Source: an uncultured Clostridia bacterium
Lineage (GTDB): Bacteria; Bacillota; Clostridia; Oscillospirales; Ruminococcaceae
Reading direction: 5' to 3'
Assembly (NCBI GenBank): GCA_944388075.1
Contig: CALXHI010000011.1
Location: 1-39,203 of the forward strand
Length of the DNA stretch: 39,203 nucleotides
Below the pieces are notes generated by a model. That model did no database searches. It was not told where the DNA came from and worked only from the letters and a program-made list of their open reading frames with translations. How positions within the stretch are numbered: the first letter of the stretch is position 1; each line of letters begins with the position of its first letter. The position numbers and the translations under genes were made by a program. Of this stretch, positions 1 to 7,484 are shown piece by piece.

Positions 1-218
1 AAGACTTTTCTGGCGGGCAAAAGAAGAAAGTCCTAATTGCGAAAAGCCTTTGTGAAAAGGCACACTTGTATGTATGGGATGAACCGCTCAACTTTATTGA
101 TGTGTACTCACGTATGCAGATTGAACAACTCATAACGGAGTTTGCCCCGACCATGCTCCTGGTAGAACATGACAGTGTTTTTCGAGATACTGTGGCAAGT
201 AAAATTGTGAATATCTAA
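1..218 (+). CDS. ABC-F ribosomal protection protein, C-terminal fragment (Lsa/Vga-like)
   Basis: An open frame enters from the left edge (first full codon at 3) and stops at TAA 216-218, leaving the last 71 residues. It starts at the ABC signature (DFSGGQKKKVLIAKSL), continues into Walker B (LYVWDEPLNFID) and ends with the switch histidine (LLVEHDSVF). WDEPLNxID after SGGQKKK is typical of the Lsa/Vga branch of ABC-F proteins. These are soluble twin-ATPase proteins that bind the ribosomal E site and displace lincosamides, streptogramin A and pleuromutilins. The subclass and resistance phenotype are inferred from the second ATPase half only. As cargo of an integrative element it is probably an acquired resistance gene. 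Confidence 0.8.
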   Translation, partial: DFSGGQKKKVLIAKSLCEKAHLYVWDEPLNFIDVYSRMQIEQLITEFAPTMLLVEHDSVFRDTVASKIVNI

Positions 219-221
219 ATT

Positions 222-331
222 GGTTCTTCCGCAATTTTACGTTTTTCGCTTTAATAAAAATGGAGAATGCTGATTTACACTGGCATTCCAGTATTGAAAA
301 ATTACAAAATACGGATAATTGCGTAAGAACC
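222..331. repeat. Inverted repeat after the ABC-F gene
   Basis: A 15-bp arm at 222-236 (GGTTCTTCCGCAATT) recurs inverted at 317-331 with 14 of 15 positions matching. It starts 4 bp after the ABC-F stop. The 80-bp centre is AT-rich and contains a shorter imperfect hairpin. It may be a terminator, a small mobile repeat or part of a regulatory leader. I see no gene between 219 and 621. Confidence 0.45.
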
Positions 332-423
332 TCTAAATTAAAATAATTGTATGGGTTAATTCCAGCTTTACAGAGACTCAAATTCTGATTTATCTTAGCA
401 CCAAAAACTGAATATACTTACCC

Positions 424-455
424 AATGCAGAGCAACACCAGCTCTGCATTTTTTA
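424..455 (+). terminator. Intrinsic terminator
   Basis: A 10-bp perfect stem, AATGCAGAGC with GCTCTGCATT, closes a 7-nt loop and runs into a T tract. It separates the ABC-F gene from the recombinase cluster. Confidence 0.8.
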
Positions 456-534
456 TGCCCGATTCAAAATTCCCCATAACATTTTCACGATAAGAAAAGT
501 TTTATGGCGCACCCAAGTTCATGCGCACTGCGAA

Positions 535-564
535 TAGACTTTTGGTATCTGCGCGCGCTATAAT
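535..564 (+). promoter_or_regulatory. Promoter for the small element genes
   Basis: TATAAT at 559-564 lies 18 bp after TAGACT (535-540), a weak -35 box. The first coding start downstream is at 622. Confidence 0.55.
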
Positions 565-621
565 ATTATCGTGGGGCTGAGTAGTTCGGCTCGACTAAAA
601 TTTCAGAATGGTGGTGATGAT

Positions 622-951
622 ATGGCTACGACTTCTATCGCTGACAAGCTGGCGAAACTCGAAAAGAAGATCGCTAAGCGTGAGAAAGCTATCGCTGACG
701 AGACAAAGGAGCTTGATAAGGATAGAGCAGAATATAACAAGCTCTACATCATGTTCCTGTCCGACAAGTACAAGCTGAGCGGCAAAGACCTGTTCTCCGC
801 AATCGAGCGTGAGCATGAACAGCTTGAAAAGCTCCGTGAGGGCGGTATGTCCGATTCGGATATTGATAGTCTGACGGACAATGCTCCTGCTGATAAGGAC
901 AAGGCTACTTTGTATGAGGATTCTCCCCGTACTCTGTTTGACGAGGATTGA
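622..951 (+). CDS. Small coiled-coil element protein, function unknown
   Basis: This 109-aa acidic protein has an N-terminal Lys/Glu-rich coiled coil (about residues 6-45: KLAKLEKKIAKREKAIADE) and a charged, probably disordered tail ending in FDED. The ATG at 622 is preferred because a GGTGGTGAT purine stretch precedes it. An upstream in-frame start would begin before any ribosome binding site. Short coiled-coil proteins resembling the DUF4315 type are common in Clostridia integrative elements, but the assignment is tentative. It is followed after 16 bp by the next gene and probably shares its transcript. No catalytic motif is visible. Confidence 0.65.
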   Translation: MATTSIADKLAKLEKKIAKREKAIADETKELDKDRAEYNKLYIMFLSDKYKLSGKDLFSAIEREHEQLEKLREGGMSDSDIDSLTDNAPADKDKATLYEDSPRTLFDED

Positions 952-967
952 TGAAAGGGGGCTTTGA

Positions 968-1453
968 ATGAGTGAATATGTTTTCCTCGTTGGTGACGAT
1001 TATGAGAGCAACAACAAGGAATATGTTACGATAAATACCGACAAGGGAAAGCTGATAAGCATTGCCCTCGCTGCAAGCGGTATCCCGTTCAAAGGGCGGT
1101 TCGATAAAGAGCGTATGCTGTTCAACTATGACGGCATTTACAAGGAGTCCGTTGATGAAATTATCGCAAAATTCACCTCGGACGATTATGCCGTACAGCG
1201 TAATGAGATAGCGGAGCATAAGGGCGATGAGTGCCTTTATTTCCTGCCTGCTGTCGCAAAACTTTTGCGTATGACAGAGGGGACGCTCCGCCGCAGACCT
1301 ATGGATGTTCAGCTTGCCGTCTGCAAACGGTATGTCGATAACTGGTACTGTGATACTTACACAATTCAGCATGAGCTGAGAGATGCGATGATGCTGATTA
1401 CCAAACCTGAAATGACAGACAGCGAGAAAGATATAGCTGTCGGAAAGGACTAA
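968..1453 (+). CDS. Hypothetical protein of the integrative element
   Basis: This 161-aa protein is preceded by GAAAGGGGG 7 bases before the ATG. I recognise no family. The N-terminal half is beta-rich (SEYVFLVGDDYESNNKEYV), followed by residues suggesting a small mixed alpha/beta fold. The C-terminal half is helical, with a basic patch (GTLRRRP) and aromatic residues (RYVDNWYCDTYT). No signal peptide or membrane segment is seen. It sits between the coiled-coil gene (16-bp gap) and the small gene at 1458 (4-bp gap), so it probably belongs to the element's accessory set. A role in maintenance or transfer is inference from position. Confidence 0.65.
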   Translation: MSEYVFLVGDDYESNNKEYVTINTDKGKLISIALAASGIPFKGRFDKERMLFNYDGIYKESVDEIIAKFTSDDYAVQRNEIAEHKGDECLYFLPAVAKLLRMTEGTLRRRPMDVQLAVCKRYVDNWYCDTYTIQHELRDAMMLITKPEMTDSEKDIAVGKD

Positions 1454-1457
1454 AAAT

Positions 1458-1646
1458 TTGAATACAACATCTGCCGTAGAAAAGAGAGAGAAGGCGGTTG
1501 ACTATGTGTCTGATGAGGGTATCAAAGTCAGGGTAACTTATCCTGACAATGTGAATGATACTATCAGACAGCAGAAGATCAACAAGATGTACGATATTTT
1601 CCTCGGTGCAATGCGCCGCAACGGAACAGAAGAAACAACTGAATGA
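1458..1646 (+). CDS. Small protein upstream of the recombinase, TnpW-like by position
   Basis: This 62-aa frame uses a TTG start at 1458, with GGAAAGGAC ending 7 bases upstream and only 4 bp after the previous stop. A beta-strand-like segment (GIKVRVTYPDN) precedes a short helix (DTIRQQKINKMYDIFL). Proteins annotated as transposon-encoded TnpW in Clostridia are of this size and sit directly upstream of a large serine recombinase. The match here is by size, position and general character, not a decisive motif. It might act as a recombination directionality factor, but that is speculation. Confidence 0.55.
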   Translation: MNTTSAVEKREKAVDYVSDEGIKVRVTYPDNVNDTIRQQKINKMYDIFLGAMRRNGTEETTE

Positions 1647-1689
1647 TCTGGCAATCTGCCGAAAAAGAATTACAGTTACAAGAACGCTG

Positions 1690-1748
1690 TTGCAATTTTC
1701 GGGCGGTTGCGCTATGATATAGATGTAAAACCAACCGTCCGATTGCAA
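1690..1748 (+). promoter_or_regulatory. Recombinase promoter inside a large palindrome
   Basis: TTGCAA (1690-1695) and TATGAT (1713-1718) with a 17-bp spacer form a good promoter. The left arm at 1690-1709, minus a TTT bulge, reads TTGCAATCGGGCGGTTG. It matches the inverted right arm at 1732-1748 at 16 of 17 positions. The two arms flank the -10 box, so the palindrome exists in DNA but only its right arm is transcribed. A dimeric repressor or the recombinase itself could bind it. Confidence 0.65.
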
Positions 1749-1767
1749 ACGCAATTGGAGGTCAACA

Positions 1768-3321
1768 ATGAAAAGAACAACTAAAACAAATGACGGTATC
1801 ACGGCTATCTATGTACGCCGCTCCGTCAGCGACAAGGATAAGGGCAACAACAGTTTGTCCATTTCCGCACAGAAGGAGGAGTGTATCAGATTTGTGGGTG
1901 AATGCGATTATCGTATCTACTGCGATGACGGCAAGTCGGGCAAAGATGTGATGCACCGTCCCGCATTTATGCAGATGATGAGCGATGCCCGTGAGGGACT
2001 TATCAGCAGAATTATCGTGAAAAAGTATGACCGTTTCAGCAGAAATATGAGGGAATACTTGAATATCACGGACGAGCTTGACCGCTACGGCGTGACCGTT
2101 TACTCCCTCTCCGAGCCGTTCAATACGGAGACAAAAGAGGGGCGTATGATGCGAAACAATCTGCTGAACTTCGCAGAGTTTGAGCGTGAGACTATCGCTG
2201 CCCGTGTAGCCGATGCTTTCCAGACTAAGGCAAGAGAAACAGGCTTCTATCAGGGCGGTAAAGTTCAGTTCGGCTATACTCCCGAAAGAAGAACGGTGGG
2301 CGGCAAAACAGGCTCGGTGCTTGTTCCCTCGGAGAATGCTGAGGCGGTGCGTGTGGCGTATGACCTGTATCAGCACCCTGAGAATTCTCTGACCGATATT
2401 ATCCGCTACATGACGGAGAACGGTATCAATGCTTCAAGACCGACACCACGCACGAAAACAGGCATTTCCAATCTTGACAGGTCGCACCTGAGCCGTATCC
2501 TTGAAAACCCTCTGTATGTTCGTGCGGACAAAGAGGTCTACCGCTATTTTCTTTCCAAAGGATATGAAATGCTTGACGATATTGAAGCCTATGACGGTAT
2601 TCACGGTTTGTTTGTCCACGCCGGGCTTGATGATACGCATTTCGTCAAGGTAGCCTACCATGAGGGGCTTGTGCCTGCGGAAACGTGGCTGAGAGTGCAG
2701 GACAGGAAGTCGCACCAGAGTAAGTTTCCGACAAACGGCAAGGCTATGAATTCTTGGCTTGTGGGTATGGTGAAATGTGCCTGCTGCGGATATGCAATGC
2801 ACTTCAATCACTGTGCGAATAGAAAAGGTGTGGTGTATCATCGCTTCATCGACTACGGCAAGTTCACGCTGAACGGCTGTCCCACTCCGCCCATCCAGTT
2901 GAAGCCGAAACAGGTCGAGGACGCTGTACTGAAAGAAATGCAGAAGCGTATCGAACAGCTCAAAATCGCAAAGCGTGAGGACAGCAAGCCCGACACCGAA
3001 ACAGAGAGTATCAAGACGGAAATCATTCGCATTGACGGTGAGATCCAGAAGCTCATGGAAAAGCTCGCTGATGCGGACAGCGTACTCTTTGACTACATTC
3101 AGAAGCGTGTGAGCGCCCTGCACGAACAGAAATCGGAGCTTGATAAAAAAATGCAGACTATGTGCCGTAAGCGTAAGGCGATCGACACAAAGCCTTTGGA
3201 AGAACCTATGAAGCAGTGGGATAAGCTTACGGTGCAGGAGAAGCACGATATAGCGGCAGCGATGATTGATGTCGTGCTTATATCCGATGAAACAGGTATT
3301 GAGGTGAAATTCAGCATTTGA
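1768..3321 (+). CDS. Large serine recombinase (site-specific integrase)
   Basis: This 517-aa protein catalyses integration and excision of the element through a 5'-phosphoserine intermediate. The resolvase domain spans about residues 10-155: YVRRS contains the likely nucleophile Ser19, with SLSISAQ downstream and KKYDRFSRN as the arginine-containing motif. A recombinase domain follows (about 165-290: GFYQGGKVQFGYTPERR, LSRILENPLYV), then a zinc-ribbon region starting CACCGYAMHF, and a long coiled coil (about 410-470). This is the usual large serine recombinase order (TndX/TnpX type), and 517 aa is within family range. The start has GGAGG 8 bases upstream. The gene is the last one in the element and faces the attachment junction. 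Confidence 0.95.
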   Translation: MKRTTKTNDGITAIYVRRSVSDKDKGNNSLSISAQKEECIRFVGECDYRIYCDDGKSGKDVMHRPAFMQMMSDAREGLISRIIVKKYDRFSRNMREYLNITDELDRYGVTVYSLSEPFNTETKEGRMMRNNLLNFAEFERETIAARVADAFQTKARETGFYQGGKVQFGYTPERRTVGGKTGSVLVPSENAEAVRVAYDLYQHPENSLTDIIRYMTENGINASRPTPRTKTGISNLDRSHLSRILENPLYVRADKEVYRYFLSKGYEMLDDIEAYDGIHGLFVHAGLDDTHFVKVAYHEGLVPAETWLRVQDRKSHQSKFPTNGKAMNSWLVGMVKCACCGYAMHFNHCANRKGVVYHRFIDYGKFTLNGCPTPPIQLKPKQVEDAVLKEMQKRIEQLKIAKREDSKPDTETESIKTEIIRIDGEIQKLMEKLADADSVLFDYIQKRVSALHEQKSELDKKMQTMCRKRKAIDTKPLEEPMKQWDKLTVQEKHDIAAAMIDVVLISDETGIEVKFSI

Positions 3322-3376
3322 AAAAGTGCGGAATTTCGGTATTTTTTAGTGTTGATAAGGTGATGCGTAGGGCGTG
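3322..3376. other. Element end and attachment junction in the MATE gene
   Basis: After the recombinase stop, about 50 bp of AT-rich element DNA meets chromosomal MATE coding sequence. On the minus strand the conserved MATE text (GLAMGT) is intact up to 3373. Beyond that the frame continues into unrelated residues and stops at 3346. The crossover therefore lies at about 3370-3376. The exact core cannot be fixed without the other end or an empty site. Confidence 0.7.
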
Positions 3377-3588
3377 CCCATTGCCAAGCCGACAATGACC
3401 ACCGTCAGCATGTGCATCACCTGACTGCCGATGGAAACCGCTGTAATTTCTGCCGTATCGTAAAATTGTCCCGTGATGTACAAATCTGCCATGCCATACA
3501 GCGTTTGCAGGAAATAGGACAACAGATAGGGCAGGGAAAAGGCAATCAGATTGCCAAGCACACTGCCGGTCGTCCGATTTTTCTCCAA
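3346..3588 (-). pseudogene. MATE family efflux pump, 5' fragment cut by the integrative element
   Basis: Only about the first 72 genuine residues remain. They cover the MATE N-terminus: GNLIAFSLPYLLSYFLQ is helix 1, followed by YGMADLYITGQF and a second helix ending VVIVGLAMGT. MATE proteins are usually about 450 aa and expel drugs or metabolites by Na+ or H+ antiport. A TTG start at 3588 is chosen because AAGGAG lies 8 bases upstream; the in-frame ATG at 3630 has no such site. After GLAMGT the frame runs into the element end and stops. The gene is 63 bp downstream of the GntR regulator and was probably its target. The missing part should lie beyond the element's other end. Confidence 0.85.
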
Positions 3589-3651
3589 ATAACACCGCTC
3601 CTTTCTCACATAGAGAAACAGCAAGCTCACAGCCTGCTGTTTCCGACACCA

Positions 3652-4365
3652 TTACACCATATTGAAGAAACCATCATTGGTATCTTGATGATAACGGCTC
3701 TTCATATCAAATATGCCGCGCTGCAAATGCAGCTGCATCGCTTCATGTGCACCCGCTCCATCTTGGTATTCGATACATTCCGCAATCTTGCGATGCGCCG
3801 ATATCGCATTGGCTGCCATAATCCGATAATCCTCGCCTTCGACATCTACCCCAATCTGTACGGATTCATCCACACCTGCCAAAATTCGTTCAATGATTTC
3901 ATTTTGCGTGGCACGATAGAGTCGGCAGTGAAACTCAGCATCTGCCGCATAAAAACTCGATTCCAGTGCAATGCAGCGTTCACATGCTTCCGCAGCTTCC
4001 TTGAGGGCGATGACATCTGCCAGCGTTCGCCGTTCCGCCGCAAACTTTGCCGCCTGCGGTTCAATCATCAGACGCACCTCATACCATTTCATCGCACGCT
4101 CATAGCCATTGGAAATCAGCTTCAGATTGAGCAGATCCTTCTTAACACCGGGCTGCTTTGCCACAAATGTCCCAACACCGCGCTCAATGATCAGAACGCC
4201 GTCTGCGACCAGAATCTTGATGGCTTCCCGAATAATCGTGCGACTGACGCCGAACATCTGTGTCAAGGTTCGTTCATCCGGAATACGCTCCCCCGGCCGG
4301 AACTTTTTCTCTGTCAGGATCATTTTTGACAGTTTGCTTGCCATCTGTACGGATAATGTCGACAT
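3652..4365 (-). CDS. GntR family transcriptional regulator, FadR/FCD subfamily
   Basis: This 237-aa regulator has an N-terminal winged helix (about residues 8-72: FRPGERIPDERTLTQMFGVS, RTIIREAIKILVADG, ERGVGTFV) and a helical FCD ligand-binding domain (about 90-225). FCD domains often bind a metal and an organic acid; candidate ligands are EVRLMIEPQAA, AEFHCRLY and SAHRKI. The ATG at 4365 follows AAGGAGGGC and gives the family length; the frame stays open upstream but without a ribosome binding site. It lies directly upstream of the MATE fragment, so it probably controlled that pump, which is now broken. The ligand is unknown. Confidence 0.9.
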   Translation of the reverse strand: MSTLSVQMASKLSKMILTEKKFRPGERIPDERTLTQMFGVSRTIIREAIKILVADGVLIIERGVGTFVAKQPGVKKDLLNLKLISNGYERAMKWYEVRLMIEPQAAKFAAERRTLADVIALKEAAEACERCIALESSFYAADAEFHCRLYRATQNEIIERILAGVDESVQIGVDVEGEDYRIMAANAISAHRKIAECIEYQDGAGAHEAMQLHLQRGIFDMKSRYHQDTNDGFFNMV

Positions 4366-4483
4366 ACGTTCGTGCCCTCCTTGTTCTCTTACGATGCAGA
4401 GTTCTGTTCTATGCGCAGCACAAGGCTTGTCAACTGCACGCATACCCCATTCCCCACATCTTACCATATATCGTCTCAAAATG

Positions 4484-4512
4484 ATTATACCACAATCGGC
4501 ATACTTTATCAA
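4484..4512 (-). promoter_or_regulatory. Promoter of the gntR-MATE operon
   Basis: On the minus strand, TTGATA (4507-4512) and TATAAT (4484-4489) are 17 bp apart. This gives a leader of about 110 nt before the ATG at 4365. The remaining AT-rich DNA between 4513 and 4722 shows no gene or other clear site. Confidence 0.8.
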
Positions 4513-4726
4513 GCCGACATTTTTCAAAACAGAACATATGATTTTTCAGGAATTCCGAACAAATCATCGATTTCCCAATCAAATTTTACTGCAAACTTCA
4601 TCAATATGTCCAAATAATACAACGAAATATCGGCAGAATGAACAGAAAAATAATAAGATCTATCGCAAGATTGTTATAATGTTCCAAAACAAATAAACAG
4701 TACCCGAACATCGAGTGCTGTTTTAA

Positions 4727-4898
4727 GGCGACACCGCACAAAGATTGTGCGTCAGATGCGTCGTCGATTTTTTCGTCAGATGAAACAAAAAGCGCAGGGA
4801 ATACTCTATGTATTCCCGAGCATTTTTTTGAAATATGACGGAAAAAGCGCAAGCAGATGACGTGCAAAGCCGTCAGGCGATCTTTGTGCGGTGATGCC
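4727..4898. mobile_element. MITE copy 1, 172 bp, TSD TTAA
   Basis: The element begins GGCGACACCGCACAAAG and ends CTTTGTGCGGTGATGCC, an imperfect terminal inverted repeat. It is flanked by TTAA at 4723-4726 and 4899-4902, a 4-bp target duplication. Inside are a central hairpin (GGGAATAC with GTATTCCC) and a T-rich arm matched by an A-rich arm, so the element is one long imperfect hairpin. It has no coding capacity. It lies 9 bp beyond the stop of the gene at 4908-6905 and may terminate its transcript. Confidence 0.9.
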
Positions 4899-4907
4899 TT
4901 AAGAGAA

Positions 4908-6905
4908 TCAGGCGTCGAAGAAGAAATTATGATCAAGCAAACTGATCTCGGCATCGGACTGCGGTTTCCCCATCACAAGCGTCAAATCCGCCTGTTCCGG
5001 TGTGTCGACACACTGCACACCCTGTGCCTCGAACATCAGCTGCAAATACGCCTGCAAATGCAGTCGGCTCTGCAAATGTATCGTCGGTGTCTTCCAAAAT
5101 GACTCGATCGTAGGCTGCCCCAAAAAGACCAGATACCGTCTTTTGCAGTCGATGTAGCCGTACTGCATCCGAGACTGCTTCGAGATCAGATGATGGGTAA
5201 AGAAACAATTCGCCGGATCATAGAGCTTGACCTTCGCCCTGATCCGATTGACCGCCATCATACCGGTAAAGCACGTATCAATATCGCCAAAGGACGGCTT
5301 TCCGCCATATAGATGAATGGACGGATAGGCATAACATACCTCTTTGTCAAGGTCGATATCAATGTACTCTGCGGCATCGCTGTGGGTAATGTCACCGGAA
5401 TGCACAAGACCCGCTTTGCGAAAATTGCTGTTCCACCCGATATGCAGCATATCGCCTGTTTTCGTTTCCCCAAAACAGTGCAAATCCACATCCACACGCT
5501 TTGAATCGTTCCAGTAGATAAAAAATCGCAGCACCTTAACCTGCTCCGGAATGCGGTAAGCAAGACCGCTCCGCACATAGCCGCCCTCGTCCGATTGCTC
5601 CGAACAGAGGATATGGGAATGCAGCAAATCGTATTCGGGCATCTGCACACAAACACGTTTCCCCTGCAGCGGCGTTTGCATCGTACGCAGCTTCGTTTGC
5701 AGCACCGGCAGCAGCAAATCATAAACCACACGCTGCTCCTCCAACGTGCCGTTGACCGCAACCTGTTTGTCTGCGCCGTATTTCGTCAGAATCGTAACAA
5801 GCGTCTGTGTCCGCAGAGCATCGGCATGCGTCAGCAGCTGTGCCTGAATCTCAGCCGGCGCAATCCCAAGTCGCACAAGCCATGCGGTCATACGCAGCAG
5901 CATACCCGGACGCTCTGCGATAAAGGTCAGGGCATCGGGATGCTGTTGGGCAAGCAGGTACTTGACCTGCGACTCCCACGAACGGAGTTTGCCGTCTCGT
6001 AAATCCGCCACCGCCGCCCTGTGCGCCGCACTGCGGCTGTATTGGTTATAGTCCAGATACTGCAGCATCAACAGACTGCGGTTTGCCTTTTTGCCGGAGA
6101 GAATGAGATTGCTCCGGAAATCGTTTTCCGGATACGCTTCTAGCAGCTTGACCAGCAGTCGCTTTTGCGATGTGCGGAAATGGTAGTGACTCCGAGTCAG
6201 CACATAGTCCGTGCATTTGAGCACATCGCCCGTATGCTGACAGATGGCATGCAGCAGATCCAGGCGATTGGACAGGCTATCATCGGAGAAGATCTGCCAA
6301 AATATCACCATCGCATTTTGCTTGAACGGAATCGTCAGGTCAGCAAGCGTTTCGGCATTTACATGCTTGACCGCTTCTGTGACCAGCTGCAAACCCTTTT
6401 CGGTCAGCCGCTCACAACGGGAGAGCAGCCGCCGGAGCGGTACGGCATACACATCCTTTGCGGAAACCAATTCGAGTACCTGTGCCGCAAGAAGTCGGTC
6501 ATCGGATTCGGTTTTCTCAGTGCGCTCCACATCGGGCATCCAACCTTTGGACACCGTACCGCCGAACAGTTTCTCCATATCATAGGTCGAGAAATAGTGC
6601 ACCGCCTGATGGAATCGAAACTGTGCTTCACTGATTTTCATAACCTGTGCCGGGAAATCCGGATACATCGGCTCTGCGGTCACATCTCCAACCAATGGCC
6701 GCAGTTCGGCATAAAAACGATCGATGGCATCGTTCTGCGCCAGCCGCACCAAATCATCCGGACGCAGCACAAAGCCAAGTGAACGCAGATTCTCGTTCAC
6801 CGTCATTGCCTTTTGCAGTGCATGCTCTGTCAGCGGAATGTCTTTACCATCCGAAACCGCCATGCGCAGCTCACTGAGCAGCAATTGCCGATACGACACC
6901 AACAT
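4908..6905 (-). CDS. Large uncharacterised protein, possibly MXAN_6230/SCO0854-like (TerD-associated)
   Basis: This 665-aa protein has no signal peptide or clear membrane segment, so it is probably cytoplasmic. The first 420 residues or so are mostly helical, with repeat-like leucine-rich helices (CERLTEKGLQLVTEAVKHV). The C-terminal 200 are beta-rich, with RFFIYWNDSKRVDVDLHCF, IGWNSNF, HSGDITHSDAAEYIDIDL and SIHLYGG. These recall the C-terminal domain of MXAN_6230/SCO0854 proteins, which accompany TerD stress-resistance genes. This is recognition from memory, not a verified match, and no ter gene is in the window. The ATG at 6905 is chosen for GGAGG 7 bases upstream. The gene has its own promoter, structured leader and terminator, so its expression looks conditional. 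Confidence 0.8.
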   Translation of the reverse strand: MLVSYRQLLLSELRMAVSDGKDIPLTEHALQKAMTVNENLRSLGFVLRPDDLVRLAQNDAIDRFYAELRPLVGDVTAEPMYPDFPAQVMKISEAQFRFHQAVHYFSTYDMEKLFGGTVSKGWMPDVERTEKTESDDRLLAAQVLELVSAKDVYAVPLRRLLSRCERLTEKGLQLVTEAVKHVNAETLADLTIPFKQNAMVIFWQIFSDDSLSNRLDLLHAICQHTGDVLKCTDYVLTRSHYHFRTSQKRLLVKLLEAYPENDFRSNLILSGKKANRSLLMLQYLDYNQYSRSAAHRAAVADLRDGKLRSWESQVKYLLAQQHPDALTFIAERPGMLLRMTAWLVRLGIAPAEIQAQLLTHADALRTQTLVTILTKYGADKQVAVNGTLEEQRVVYDLLLPVLQTKLRTMQTPLQGKRVCVQMPEYDLLHSHILCSEQSDEGGYVRSGLAYRIPEQVKVLRFFIYWNDSKRVDVDLHCFGETKTGDMLHIGWNSNFRKAGLVHSGDITHSDAAEYIDIDLDKEVCYAYPSIHLYGGKPSFGDIDTCFTGMMAVNRIRAKVKLYDPANCFFTHHLISKQSRMQYGYIDCKRRYLVFLGQPTIESFWKTPTIHLQSRLHLQAYLQLMFEAQGVQCVDTPEQADLTLVMGKPQSDAEISLLDHNFFFDA

Positions 6906-6938
6906 CAGCATTCCCTCCTTCCAAACGAAAGCCAAAAA

Positions 6939-6987
6939 CAAAAAAGCACTGCCCCATGCGCACAACTGTGCCGCCACGACAATGCTT
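6939..6987 (-). terminator. Leader terminator upstream of the 665-aa protein
   Basis: On the minus strand an 8-bp arm (AAGCATTG, 6987-6980) pairs with CAGTGCTT (6951-6944) and runs into six T. A small GCAC-AGTT-GTGC hairpin sits in the loop. It lies between the promoter and the ribosome binding site, so it must be read through or prevented for expression. Confidence 0.65.
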
Positions 6988-7107
6988 CCACGCAATCAAA
7001 AGGGGTAAGCCATGTGAGGACGAACTTTCAGCACCGCTGTTTCATTAGCTTGATAAAAGGATGTCCCCTCCGGAAAGACCGTGAAGGCGCTGAAACCGCT
7101 TACCCGT
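6988..7107 (-). ncRNA. Structured leader RNA, candidate riboswitch of unknown class
   Basis: Transcribed from about 7107 on the minus strand. An outer stem of 8 perfect pairs joins GGGTAAGC (7105-7098) and GCTTACCC (7010-7003). Nested inside, a 10-pair stem with one G-U joins TTTCAGCGCC (7095-7086) and GGTGCTGAAA (7035-7026). About 50 nt remain in the inner region. The outer stem's 3' strand could alternatively pair with the first arm of the terminator that follows (ATGGCTT against AAGCAT). Promoter, closed domain, terminator, RBS and gene follow in the order of a transcriptional riboswitch. I could not match it to any class I know. Confidence 0.55.
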
Positions 7108-7113
7108 TCTCAT

Positions 7114-7142
7114 ATTCTACCACAACGTACCTGAGGTTGCAA
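7114..7142 (-). promoter_or_regulatory. Promoter of the 665-aa protein gene
   Basis: On the minus strand, TTGCAA (7137-7142) and TAGAAT (7114-7119) are separated by 17 bp. The start is predicted near 7107, giving a leader of about 200 nt. Confidence 0.8.
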
Positions 7143-7250
7143 GTAGATTTTGCACATTGTAATAGAATTGTCATTTTTATGAGCAAGCCATACGCTGACA
7201 AACTTCTTGTGCAAATATCAGAGCGAACGATAAACAAAATAGGTTCGTTA

Positions 7251-7339
7251 GAGACGCAGTCGTTTTTTCGTCAGATGAAACAAAAAGCACAAGCCAATGA
7301 CCTACAAAGCCGCCGGACGGTCTTTGTAGGATGCTGTCC
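7251..7339. repeat. Degenerate MITE copy, left end missing
   Basis: From GACGCAGTCG onward this follows copies 1 to 3: the TTTTTTCGTCAGATGAAAC tract, then AAAGCACAAGC, and an eroded right end (CTTTGTAGGATGCTGTCC). The first terminal repeat and the central GGGAATA hairpin are missing. The right part is internally self-complementary (CTACAAAG with CTTTGTAG). No gene is seen from 7143 to 7682 apart from this copy, the tetR promoter and MITE copy 2. Confidence 0.7.
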
Positions 7340-7463
7340 TTGATTTTTCGCACGCTCACCGAGGAAATTGAAAATTTTTTTGATCTCCTTGCGCTTGACT
7401 TGATTCGCACGCCTGATAACACATAAATTTTCTCTGCACTTTCACACAAACGACAGTAAAATA

Positions 7464-7472
7464 TGGTATACT
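7464..7472 (+). promoter_or_regulatory. Extended -10 promoter of the tetR gene
   Basis: TATACT at 7467-7472 is preceded by TGG, making an extended -10 element that tolerates the poor -35 region. The transcript should start near 7479, just before MITE copy 2, so the tetR leader consists mainly of that element. Confidence 0.65.
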
Positions 7473-7484
7473 GTAAATACAATG

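Larger units (their letters stand above)
1..3372 (+). mobile_element. Right-hand part of an integrative element (large serine recombinase type)
   Basis: The block runs from an ABC-F resistance gene fragment through three small element genes to a large serine recombinase at its edge. About 50 bp after the recombinase stop the sequence becomes an interrupted MATE gene on the other strand. A recombinase at the extreme end beside a broken chromosomal gene is the usual layout of integrative elements that use large serine integrases. The left end lies outside the window, so size, transfer genes and the other attachment site cannot be seen. Intergenic DNA here is more AT-rich than the flank. Confidence 0.8.

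Noticed and set aside
222..331. The inverted repeat after the ABC-F gene as a member of the MITE family
   Set aside because: Its ends do not match the MITE termini and no duplication flanks it.
6930..7107. 6S RNA in the leader at 6939-7107
   Set aside because: The length (about 175 nt) fits, but the pairing is nested stems plus a terminator, not one long rod with a central bubble, and a gene with a good RBS follows immediately.
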